From Cryomorphaceae bacterium (GTDB taxonomy: Bacteria > Bacteroidota > Bacteroidia > Flavobacteriales_D > Crocinitomicaceae): a stretch of DNA of 64,000 nucleotides. Made by a program: the position numbers and the translations under genes. Below, piece after piece: positions 1-8,290 of this stretch. Numbering within the stretch: the first letter of the stretch is position 1; each line of letters begins with the position of its first letter. The notes below the pieces were generated by a model. The model saw only the letters and a program-made list of their open reading frames with translations. It did not search any database and was not told the DNA's origin. The stretch lies in contig JAJTGF010000001.1 in assembly GCA_021299335.1 (NCBI GenBank), positions 21,165 to 85,164 on the forward strand, read 5' to 3'.

Positions 1-111
1 CAAGTAACGACCATTTTAGTCGATGGAAAGTTTGTTTCGACGAGCAATTTCCAAGAACAGCTCTACCTCAAATACCGACAGAAATACCAGACTGAATCTA
101 AATCGGAATAG
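1..111 (+). CDS. 3' end of a CDS truncated by the window edge (unknown product)
   Basis: Frame 1 is open from base 1 to TAG at 109-111: QVTTILVDGKFVSTSNFQEQLYLKYRQKYQTESKSE*. No family recognised. Confidence 0.5.
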   Translation, partial: QVTTILVDGKFVSTSNFQEQLYLKYRQKYQTESKSE

Positions 112-155
112 ATTGGTGTAACTTTTGTATGGGTTCATCGTCTTAGCGCTGTTTT

Positions 156-641
156 ATGACTGTTCAGCAATACAATGAATGTGTGAAAGAATTCGCAGAT
201 CGGCTTTATCGCTTTGCATTGAAAAATGTAGGCGATCCCGATTTAGCCCAAGACTTCGTTCAAGATGCATTTGAGCGATTGTGGGTTCGGGTCGATACCG
301 TCGATTACCAACGCGTGAAGTCCTATCTTTTTCGAACGATCGTCAACCTACAAATTGACCGCGCTCGTCGTCAGCAGTTGCAGCACCAGCACCTCAACTC
401 GCTCCCAGATCCTGTTCAAGATGCGGGGGTTGCTCACGACGTTCAAAAGCTCATTGACGACGGCGTTGCCCAGCTCACGGAAATCCAGCGCATGGTACTT
501 ACCCTTCGCGATTACGAGGGCTACAGCTATCAAGAAATTGCCGAGCTCACTCATATTTCAGTCGATCAAGTCAAAGTTTATATTTTTCGAGCTCGCCGCT
601 TTTTAAAACAATACATAGGAAAAATGGAGGTTCTGATATGA
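156..641 (+). CDS. ECF-type RNA polymerase sigma-70 family factor
   Basis: Sigma region 2 (DLAQDFVQDAFERLW) and region 4 (YEGYSYQEIAELTHISVDQVKVYIFRARRFLK) are recognisable. Confidence 0.95.
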   Translation: MTVQQYNECVKEFADRLYRFALKNVGDPDLAQDFVQDAFERLWVRVDTVDYQRVKSYLFRTIVNLQIDRARRQQLQHQHLNSLPDPVQDAGVAHDVQKLIDDGVAQLTEIQRMVLTLRDYEGYSYQEIAELTHISVDQVKVYIFRARRFLKQYIGKMEVLI

Positions 642-1696
642 AGAATACCGAAGCACATATCGCACATTTATTGCTATCCTACCACGAGGGTACCTTGAGT
701 TCATCTGAAAAGCTAGAACTCGAAGCACTTTTGCTACAAAACCCCGAACTATCCCAAGACCTCGAGGACTACCCCTATTTAGTGGCGCCTCAGACAACCT
801 TTAACCACGAGCATTTACTTCGTGCCGAGCTCGAAAACTTAACCATTTACGAAGGCGAAGAAGGCCACCCTTATGAAAAACTAGCCATTGGTAAGTTGGA
901 AGAATTGCTGACAAAAGCCGATAGGCAAATAGAAGCGAGCCTCCAGGATAACCAAGCATACATTCAGGTCAAGAAAAGCGTCCAACTAACCCAACTTGTC
1001 CCCGATAAAGCGCAAGTCTTTCCCGATCACAAATTACTTTTTCATGCAGCGCCTATTTACCGTTTGAATTGGAAACCATTCGCTTTAATCGGTAGTTCCG
1101 CAGCTGCTGTTTTATTGGCTGTATTTATGATGGGTCAAGCCAATACCAATGTGAACTCCAATCAAACCAAATCAAGACAGCAAGCACGTGTGGTTTCAAT
1201 CAAAAAGTCGACCCAGTCACAAAAAACACCATTAAAAAGCCCGCTTGTAGAATCGTTTCACTCTGATCAAGTTGCAATACATCCGCACGTCGTTGGCGAG
1301 CCACCTCGCGACTGTATTGTTCCTCTGCTTATTCCATCGTTAGAAGTACCGCAAGAAATCAATATGGCGCAATTACCTAATGGAAGTAGCAGCAATGGCG
1401 AGGATGGCCCAATTCAAAATCAATCCGATGTTGCAGCCGTTCCTGCGATTCACAGAGGAGCTGCTTTTGATAAAGCACCAGTTACCATTAAATCGTTCCT
1501 CTTGCAAAAAACGAATGAGAAACTTTTTGGTACCGCAGCGCCTTCCACAGATTTAAAATTTGAAACATTGGCACGCTACGCCAGCGAGTCTGTCGGCATA
1601 CCCGTACGCTATCAGGTAGAGGAAGCTCAAAATCAAGATAAATTGGTCTTTCAACTCGGGCCAATTACCATAGAAAAAACCAGATCAAGAAAATAA
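638..1696 (+). CDS. Putative anti-sigma / single-TM regulatory protein
   Basis: ATGA overlap with the sigma gene; one predicted TM segment (PFALIGSSAAAVLLAVFMMG) between N-terminal and C-terminal soluble regions. Confidence 0.6.
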   Translation: MKNTEAHIAHLLLSYHEGTLSSSEKLELEALLLQNPELSQDLEDYPYLVAPQTTFNHEHLLRAELENLTIYEGEEGHPYEKLAIGKLEELLTKADRQIEASLQDNQAYIQVKKSVQLTQLVPDKAQVFPDHKLLFHAAPIYRLNWKPFALIGSSAAAVLLAVFMMGQANTNVNSNQTKSRQQARVVSIKKSTQSQKTPLKSPLVESFHSDQVAIHPHVVGEPPRDCIVPLLIPSLEVPQEINMAQLPNGSSSNGEDGPIQNQSDVAAVPAIHRGAAFDKAPVTIKSFLLQKTNEKLFGTAAPSTDLKFETLARYASESVGIPVRYQVEEAQNQDKLVFQLGPITIEKTRSRK

Positions 1697-1745
1697 CTTG
1701 TAACAAAAATTATACACTCCCGTCATAGGGTCAAAAACAAGAAAA

Positions 1746-2810
1746 ATGAACATTAAATTACTTACCGCTTTTTTACTTTCGGGCTTTGCAGTATTTGCCC
1801 AACAGAATGAAATCAAAAAGATTGTCACCATCAAAGGCAACGACACCACCGTCATCGTCATCAACGGCCGCATTGATCAAATGGATTCCATGCTGACCGA
1901 AGAAATGAAAAAGGTTTACATCAATGACTCAATGGTAACGCGTGTAGATGTTTTCATGGACACCACTATTCTCAAAACTTCGGAAAATGGTTCGGATACC
2001 ACCCACATCAAAATTGGCAACATGAAAATTGTCATTTTAGAAAGCAAAGACCTTAAAAATGGACAAGCCGAGTTGCCAAAAGGCGAACGCAAAATCATCA
2101 TCGACGAAAAAGTCATTATCGAAAACGACGACGACCTCACCATGGAAAATTGGGATGCTACTGATGATCATTGTAGCACCTCCGGCGACGGCAACGCGAT
2201 TTGGTCTGGTTTCGGAATCAATGCCAACGGTTTCATGAATGCCAATAAGCAATTAGCCAGTACTGCCGAGCTCGGTTTTCTGGCACTCGACCCCGCTAAA
2301 AGTATTGGTCTTCAATGGAATTTTGCAGAAAAACGCTTTCCTATTTTCAAAGATTACCTCGGAGTAGTTACGGGTTTGGGTTTAAACTGGAACCGCTATT
2401 CTATCAAAGGTGATTATGATTTTACTGTGATGAATGATACGCTTATCGCCAACAATACTGGCCTCAACTATGCAAAAAATATTTTAAGTTCTACTTATCT
2501 TCAGGCGCCATTACTCTTACAAATTTCTACAAGCAAGCAGCCTTCAAAAGCTTGGAATATTTCGGCTGGCGTAGTTGGCGGCATTCGCATAGATGCACGC
2601 CAAATTCAGAAATGGGAAGCCGATGGCAAAAAGAACAAAGACAAAACCAAAGATGATTTCCAGTTCAATCCTTTCCAAGCGAGCCTCATGGCAACAGTTG
2701 GTTACGGAGATTGGAGTTTGTACATGACCTATGGCCTATCGGACGTCTTTAACGAAGGAGCAGCTCCGAAGGTGCGTGGTGTAAATGCCGGAATTTTACT
2801 CTCGTTTTAA
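1746..2810 (+). CDS. Outer-membrane beta-barrel protein (PorT-like)
   Basis: Signal peptide, alternating beta-strand pattern, C-terminal aromatic (GILLSF). Confidence 0.7.
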   Translation: MNIKLLTAFLLSGFAVFAQQNEIKKIVTIKGNDTTVIVINGRIDQMDSMLTEEMKKVYINDSMVTRVDVFMDTTILKTSENGSDTTHIKIGNMKIVILESKDLKNGQAELPKGERKIIIDEKVIIENDDDLTMENWDATDDHCSTSGDGNAIWSGFGINANGFMNANKQLASTAELGFLALDPAKSIGLQWNFAEKRFPIFKDYLGVVTGLGLNWNRYSIKGDYDFTVMNDTLIANNTGLNYAKNILSSTYLQAPLLLQISTSKQPSKAWNISAGVVGGIRIDARQIQKWEADGKKNKDKTKDDFQFNPFQASLMATVGYGDWSLYMTYGLSDVFNEGAAPKVRGVNAGILLSF

Positions 2811-2830
2811 ATCGCCTCCATACACCACCA

Positions 2831-2870
2831 AAAAAGAAACGATGTGCCTAACCGTGCATCGTTTCTTTTT
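2831..2870. terminator. Bidirectional intrinsic terminator between convergent genes
   Basis: aaaaagaaacgatg (2831-2844) is the perfect reverse complement of catcgtttcttttt (2857-2870): 14-bp stem, 12-nt loop, T/A tracts on both sides. Confidence 0.8.
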
Positions 2871-3438
2871 GCCCGTAACTTTCCATTAATTGAGCCTCAA
2901 ATTCAAGAAAATCTTTCCAAGCTGCATCTACATCAACACCTTGGCCATATTTGCGGGCAAAGCCTAAAAAGGTGGTGTAGTGCCTTGCTTCGCTTTCCAT
3001 GAGTCCTCGATAAAAGCTGCGCAAATCTTGATCGGCAATTTCTTCGGATAATATCTTAAAGCGTTCACAGCTGCGGGCTTCTATCATCGCTGCGAAAAGC
3101 ATTTTATTGACAAAAACGCCAGCCGGGGTACTGTTTCGCTTGCCGTGCTTGAGGTAAAGTGAGAGGTCGTTGACATAGGGGTCTTTGCGTTCAAAACCCA
3201 ATTGAAACCCACGTTCTCGCAATTTTTGATGGACCATTTCAAAATGTTCCATTTCTTCTTTACAAATCGCGCTCATCGCCTCGACAAGATCTGGATATTG
3301 AGGATAAGTAACGATCATAGAAATGGCGTTGCTCGCTGCTTTCTGTTCGCAGTAAGCGTGATCGATGAGTATTTCTTCAATGTTTTTTTCGACAATGCGC
3401 ACCCACCGAGGGTCTGTGGCCATTTTGAGTCCGAGCAT
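2848..3438 (-). CDS. miaE: tRNA-(ms2io6A)-hydroxylase (MiaE family)
   Basis: Family-like diiron motifs (DHAYCEQKAASNA, EEMEHFEMV, EARSCERF, SEARHYTTF). Start set at ATG 3438 because the longer ORF start would overlap the promoter. Confidence 0.9.
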   Translation of the reverse strand: MLGLKMATDPRWVRIVEKNIEEILIDHAYCEQKAASNAISMIVTYPQYPDLVEAMSAICKEEMEHFEMVHQKLRERGFQLGFERKDPYVNDLSLYLKHGKRNSTPAGVFVNKMLFAAMIEARSCERFKILSEEIADQDLRSFYRGLMESEARHYTTFLGFARKYGQGVDVDAAWKDFLEFEAQLMESYGQKETMHG

Positions 3439-3452
3439 CTGCTTTTTTTTCA

Positions 3453-3481
3453 CAAAAATACCAAAGTCTCTTCGAATCAAA
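3453..3481 (-). promoter_or_regulatory. Bacteroidota-type promoter for miaE (-33 TTTG, 17 nt, -7 TATTTTTG)
   Basis: Minus strand reads TTTG(3481-3478)-N17-TATTTTTG(3460-3453), matching the TTG-N17-23-TAnnTTTG pattern. Confidence 0.75.
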
Positions 3482-3507
3482 CAAGGATGAAATGCAAGCG
3501 CAATGCT

Positions 3508-3515
3508 TATATTTG
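3508..3515 (+). promoter_or_regulatory. -7 box TATATTTG upstream of the E1 dehydrogenase gene
   Basis: Perfect TAnnTTTG 19 nt before ATG 3534; -33 element not clear. Confidence 0.6.
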
Positions 3516-3533
3516 TCGAATTGAATCAACAAA

Positions 3534-5597
3534 ATGGCTAAATCGAAGCAAAAAGACCTGAGTTGGCGTGCATTTGAGCTCATGTGTACGGCCAAAACAA
3601 TGGCTGAAAAATACGAATCCAATAAAGAGGTAACAGCCAAATATGTGCATGCTACTTCTCGCGGCCACGAAGCGATCCAACTCGCTGTAGGCATGCAACT
3701 CAAAGCTCAAGATTGGGTTGCTCCTTACTATCGCGACGACAGCATTTTACTCGGTGTCGGCATGAAACCAGAAGAACTCATGCTACAGGTCTTTGCTAAA
3801 AAAGACGATCCGTTTTCAGGAGGCAGAACCTATTATTCGCATCCTTCCTTGAATCGCCCAGATTTACCAAAAATACCTCACCAATCATCGGCCACTGGCA
3901 TGCAAGCTATTCCCACTACTGGGGTTGCTATGGGCATTCAATACAAAGAAAAAACGGGTTTAGCCGACTGGCAACCTGAAGATGCCCCCGTTGTAGTTTG
4001 CTCTTTAGGCGATGCCTCTTGCACAGAAGGAGAAGTATCTGAAGCATTTCAAATGGCTGCGCTCAAGCAGTATCCGATTATTTATCTCGTTCAAGACAAC
4101 GGCTGGGATATCTCAGCAAACGCGAAAGAAACCCGTGCCCAAGATATTTCTGATTACATCAAAGGTTTTCATGGCATAGAAGTCAGGACCATCGACGGCA
4201 CCGACTTCTGGTCTTGTTACCAAACTGTAGAAGAAGTCATTGCCACGGTTCGTGCCGAGCGCCGTCCCTTCTTGATTCATGCCAAAGTTCCCTTACTAGG
4301 GCATCACACCTCTGGCGTGCGCAAAGAATGGTACCGCGACGACCTCGAAGAAGCTGCCAAAGCTGACCCCTATCCCAAATTGCGCGCAGCGCTCGAGCAA
4401 CAAGATGTTCGTTTGGCCGAATTCATCAATCTCGAAGCACGAGTCAGAAAAGAAATCGACGCCGCGTATGACGCAGCGCTCCATGCGCCAGATCCCGAGC
4501 CGAATTCGATACAAGACCATATTTTCGCGCCAACCCCAATTTCCGAAGAGCGCGGCGAACGAGCACCTTCAGGTAAAAAGAAAACAGTCATGGTCGACTC
4601 CGCACTTTTTGCCATGCGCGAAATTATGGAAGCGCATCCTGAAGCATTGCTCTACGGTCAAGATGTCGGGGGTAGGCTAGGAGGCGTTTTCAGAGAGGCC
4701 GCTACGCTTGCCCAAACCTTTGGCGATGAGCGCGTATTCAATACACCTATTCAAGAAGCTTATATTATTGGCTCAACGGTCGGGATGTCTGCAGTTGGTT
4801 TAAAGCCAATTGTTGAAGTGCAGTTCGCCGACTACATCTGGCCAGGCCTCAATCAACTTTTCACTGAAGTTTCTCGTTCGAATTACCTCTCCAATGGCAA
4901 ATGGCCAGTGAGCTGCGTGATCCGCGTCCCGATTGGCGCCTATGGTTCTGGAGGGCCTTATCACTCCTCGAGTGTAGAATCCGTGCTGGCCAATATCCGT
5001 GGAATCAAAGTTGTCTACCCATCTACCGGTGCTGACCTCAAAGGCTTACTGAAAGCAGCTTTTTACGATCCAAATCCAGTTGTGATCCTCGAACACAAAG
5101 GCCTTTATTGGTCTAAAATTCCTGGCACAGAAGGGGCCATGAGTATCGAGCCTAGTGAAGATTACGCCGTTCCGATTGGAAAAGCGAGAACTGTTCAAGA
5201 GGCCGATCAAGCTTTCATCCAAAATGGTACGTCAATTGGCATCATTACTTATGGTCGGGGAGTATACTGGAGCACAGAGGCGGCTTCTCAATTTGAAGGC
5301 CAAGTTGAAATCCTTGATCTTCGTACGATTAATCCACTCGACATCAAAGCGATGGAGTCTCTTTGTGAGCGTCATGGTAAAATACTGCTTGTTACGGAAG
5401 AATCAATTGAAAATTCTTTCACCCTTGGTATTGCCGGAAGGCTACAACAAGCTTGCTTCTCTTATTTGGATGCTCCAATTCAAATTGTAGGATCCGTAGA
5501 CGCCCCCGCTATTCCTCTCAACTCAACTTTAGAGGCAGCCATGCTGCCCAACGCTCAAAAGGTTGCAGAGGCCATTTCTAAACTTTTGAAGTATTAA
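3534..5597 (+). CDS. 2-oxoisovalerate / branched-chain 2-oxoacid dehydrogenase E1, fused alpha+beta subunits
   Basis: N-terminal TPP-binding E1-alpha (GDASCTEGEVSEAFQMAAL) followed by transketolase-like E1-beta (YGQDVGGRLGGVFREA). Confidence 0.93.
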   Translation: MAKSKQKDLSWRAFELMCTAKTMAEKYESNKEVTAKYVHATSRGHEAIQLAVGMQLKAQDWVAPYYRDDSILLGVGMKPEELMLQVFAKKDDPFSGGRTYYSHPSLNRPDLPKIPHQSSATGMQAIPTTGVAMGIQYKEKTGLADWQPEDAPVVVCSLGDASCTEGEVSEAFQMAALKQYPIIYLVQDNGWDISANAKETRAQDISDYIKGFHGIEVRTIDGTDFWSCYQTVEEVIATVRAERRPFLIHAKVPLLGHHTSGVRKEWYRDDLEEAAKADPYPKLRAALEQQDVRLAEFINLEARVRKEIDAAYDAALHAPDPEPNSIQDHIFAPTPISEERGERAPSGKKKTVMVDSALFAMREIMEAHPEALLYGQDVGGRLGGVFREAATLAQTFGDERVFNTPIQEAYIIGSTVGMSAVGLKPIVEVQFADYIWPGLNQLFTEVSRSNYLSNGKWPVSCVIRVPIGAYGSGGPYHSSSVESVLANIRGIKVVYPSTGADLKGLLKAAFYDPNPVVILEHKGLYWSKIPGTEGAMSIEPSEDYAVPIGKARTVQEADQAFIQNGTSIGIITYGRGVYWSTEAASQFEGQVEILDLRTINPLDIKAMESLCERHGKILLVTEESIENSFTLGIAGRLQQACFSYLDAPIQIVGSVDAPAIPLNSTLEAAMLPNAQKVAEAISKLLKY

Positions 5598-5600
5598 CAT

Positions 5601-5996
5601 ATGGAATTCAAAGAAATTATAGGAGCAGTGGCTCAGTTTCACGATGCTTTTGGCATACAAAACAACAGTACTCCCACAGCAGCGCTCACTGCCGCTGATA
5701 TCCAACTGCGTTTTGATCTCATGAAAGAAGAGAACGAAGAATATTTAGAAGCTGCTCAAAATGGGGATCTCGTCGAAATTGCAGATGCTTTAGGTGATCA
5801 ATTATACATTTTGTGCGGCACCATTTTGCGCCACGGGCTTCAAGATAAAATTATTGCCGTTTTTGAGGAAATTCAGCGATCTAATATGAGCAAGCTCGAT
5901 GTGAATGGCAAGCCCATTTACAGAGAAGATGGAAAGGTCCTCAAATCGGAACTCTACTTTAAGCCCGACATCGCTAAAATTCTGCACAATGACTGA
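5601..5996 (+). CDS. MazG-like nucleoside triphosphate pyrophosphohydrolase family protein
   Basis: All-alpha NTP-PPase motif (LMKEENEEYLEAAQNGDLVEIADALGDQLYI). Confidence 0.75.
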   Translation: MEFKEIIGAVAQFHDAFGIQNNSTPTAALTAADIQLRFDLMKEENEEYLEAAQNGDLVEIADALGDQLYILCGTILRHGLQDKIIAVFEEIQRSNMSKLDVNGKPIYREDGKVLKSELYFKPDIAKILHND

Positions 5997-7128
5997 TCTT
6001 TCTTTTTATTTTCAGCCCGTCGTTGTAGAAGGTTCTTATGATGAAGTCCAATTAGGGGCTCAAATTCAAGTTCACCAACATGCCTTTCCAGAACTCAAAG
6101 GTCCGGGTTGTGCCATTTTATCCGTGCCAGAATACAGGGGTTCTTCTCACGAGCAACTACCGTCTACTGATTTTAGATCGGCACTCTATCAACTGCACGC
6201 TGAGGCCCACTGGAAAAAACCTATTTACGACCTCGGAACAATAGAGCCCGGAGCAACAATCGAAGATACCTACTACGCACTTTCTAATGTGGTCAGTGAG
6301 CTGGTCAAAAACAACATCATTCCAATCGTTATTGGCGGCAGTCAAGACCTCACTATGGCATTGTATCAGGGTTATGAAAAACTCGAACAGCTCGTCAACA
6401 GTTGCGCCGTAGACCGAAGCATTGATATCGGCAGTGCCGACCAAGCCATCAATTCAAAGAATTATGTAAGTCATATGCTTTTAAAGCGACCTTGCTACCT
6501 ATTTAACCACTCTGTTGTGGGTTTGCAACAACCATATGTCGCTGCTCCTGAACTCGAATTATTTGAGAAGTTATTCTTTGATGTCTCTCGCCTCGGAGAG
6601 TTCAATCAAGATTTTCGAATAGCCGAACCTCATTTGCGCAATGCAGATATCATCAGCGTAGATCTTCAAGCGATCAAGGCAACAGAACTCGGAAGCCTCG
6701 AAGGGTCTCCAAATGGATTTACGGCTGCACAATTATGCCAGATCACTAAATACGCCGGTATTGCCGATAAAGTCACCAGCATTGGGTTTTTTAGTGAAAG
6801 AGCGCTACGACCTTTAGGCTGCGGTTTATTGGCTGAAGCCATCTGGTATTTTCTCCAAGGCTACTTTGCCCGGGTAGGTGATTTTCCTTTCGGTAGCAAA
6901 GCAGATTACACAAGATTCACTGTTTTTATGGATGATGTCGCCAGAGAGCTCGTATTTTATAAAAGTAACAAGTCGGCACGCTGGTGGATGGAAGTGCCTT
7001 ATCCTCCTCAAGAAGGCGCGCGTTATGAGCGCCATCACATGATTCCTTGTAATAAGGCAGACTACGACAACGCGATGAATAACGAGCTCCCTGATTTATG
7101 GTGGAAGACCTATCAAAAATTAGGCTAA
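5989..7128 (+). CDS. Arginase/agmatinase/formimidoylglutamase (ureohydrolase) family protein
   Basis: VIGGSQDLT, SVDLQAIKA and a ureohydrolase-like C-terminus. Start set at ATG 5989 (8-bp overlap with upstream CDS). Confidence 0.8.
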   Translation: MTDLSFYFQPVVVEGSYDEVQLGAQIQVHQHAFPELKGPGCAILSVPEYRGSSHEQLPSTDFRSALYQLHAEAHWKKPIYDLGTIEPGATIEDTYYALSNVVSELVKNNIIPIVIGGSQDLTMALYQGYEKLEQLVNSCAVDRSIDIGSADQAINSKNYVSHMLLKRPCYLFNHSVVGLQQPYVAAPELELFEKLFFDVSRLGEFNQDFRIAEPHLRNADIISVDLQAIKATELGSLEGSPNGFTAAQLCQITKYAGIADKVTSIGFFSERALRPLGCGLLAEAIWYFLQGYFARVGDFPFGSKADYTRFTVFMDDVARELVFYKSNKSARWWMEVPYPPQEGARYERHHMIPCNKADYDNAMNNELPDLWWKTYQKLG

Positions 7129-7238
7129 GCTTTTTATTAAAAAGCCTTTTATTTTCCATTAGAATTCTTTACTTTAGCAACTTGAAATTGTCGAATTCTA
7201 TGAAAATCCGACCGTTTTACACATGCTAAACTAAGCTT

Positions 7239-8192
7239 ATGCTATTGAATAACAGACTATTAACTGCTGCTTTTTCTGTTTTGTTGTTTACCTCCTACGC
7301 ACAACAAGATAAGCTTGTCACACACTTCATGTTTGACAAAATGAGCATCAACCCTGGTAAAACAGGTATCGACATGTACAATGGAATTTGTGCAACCTCC
7401 ATTTACCGCAACCAGTGGGATAAAGTAAACGGTGCGCCAAATTCGGCGGTTCTCAATGTAGAGTCCAATCTTTCTAGATTTTTCCCGGGCGGAGTCGGCA
7501 TCAACTTTTATCACGACGCAATTGGCTTCTCTCGTCAAAACACCGTGCTCCTCAATTATTCTTACCCGATTCAAATTGGCCGTACTGGCGTATTGGGTGT
7601 AGGAGTAGGGCTCGGCATCATGAACTACGGCATGGATCCAACTTGGGTTCCGCCAACAACATTAAACGACCCATCTTTGCCAACTGGTTTTGCAGCAACT
7701 TCATTTGATGCGAACTTCGGTTTGTATTTCCAAGCTAAAAATTACTATGCTGGTTTTTCTACAACACACTTATCTGAGTCAGATTTAGCTGCTGACCCAA
7801 CCAATATTGCTCTTTCTTTTCAAACTGCTCGCCACTATTATTTAATGGGTGGTTATATTTTCAAAGATGCATTTGGTACAGGCAACAACATCGACGCACA
7901 AATGCTCGTTCGCACAGATCTCATCAAATTCTCTGTTGATTTCAACGCGCGCTACATGACTGAATTAGGTGGTAACCCAGCCTATGGCGGTCTTACCTTC
8001 AGAACTTCCGATGCGGTGGCTCTAATGTTGGGTTATTCTCCAATTCCTAACTTCAACTTTGGATATTCTTACGATATCAACATCAATAAATTAGCCAGCA
8101 TTTCTCGTGGCTCACACGAAATGATGGTTAAATACTGTTACTTCTTGCCGCCGCCTCCAAAAACGAAAGCAAGACACCCTCGTTGGTTATAA
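7239..8192 (+). CDS. PorP/SprF family type IX secretion system membrane protein
   Basis: DKLVTHFMFDKMSINPGKTG...RNQWDKVNGAP signature; located directly upstream of gldK. Confidence 0.92.
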   Translation: MLLNNRLLTAAFSVLLFTSYAQQDKLVTHFMFDKMSINPGKTGIDMYNGICATSIYRNQWDKVNGAPNSAVLNVESNLSRFFPGGVGINFYHDAIGFSRQNTVLLNYSYPIQIGRTGVLGVGVGLGIMNYGMDPTWVPPTTLNDPSLPTGFAATSFDANFGLYFQAKNYYAGFSTTHLSESDLAADPTNIALSFQTARHYYLMGGYIFKDAFGTGNNIDAQMLVRTDLIKFSVDFNARYMTELGGNPAYGGLTFRTSDAVALMLGYSPIPNFNFGYSYDININKLASISRGSHEMMVKYCYFLPPPPKTKARHPRWL

Positions 8193-8290
8193 GAGGAAAA
8201 ATTGTAACCATTTATATTGTTCTTACGTTATACCCGAAATTAAACCTGTAGCAAGTTACTTGGGAGTAGGTCAGAACCAAAAACAAACGA

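Noticed and set aside
3534-5597. Fused E1 alpha/beta dehydrogenase as a novelty
   Set aside because: Single-chain fused E1 enzymes of this type are well known in Bacteroidota.
7128-7175. GCTTTTT-ATT-AAAAAGC inverted repeat after the ureohydrolase gene as a terminator
   Set aside because: Short, AT-rich, 3-nt loop; plausible but too weak to list as a supported feature.
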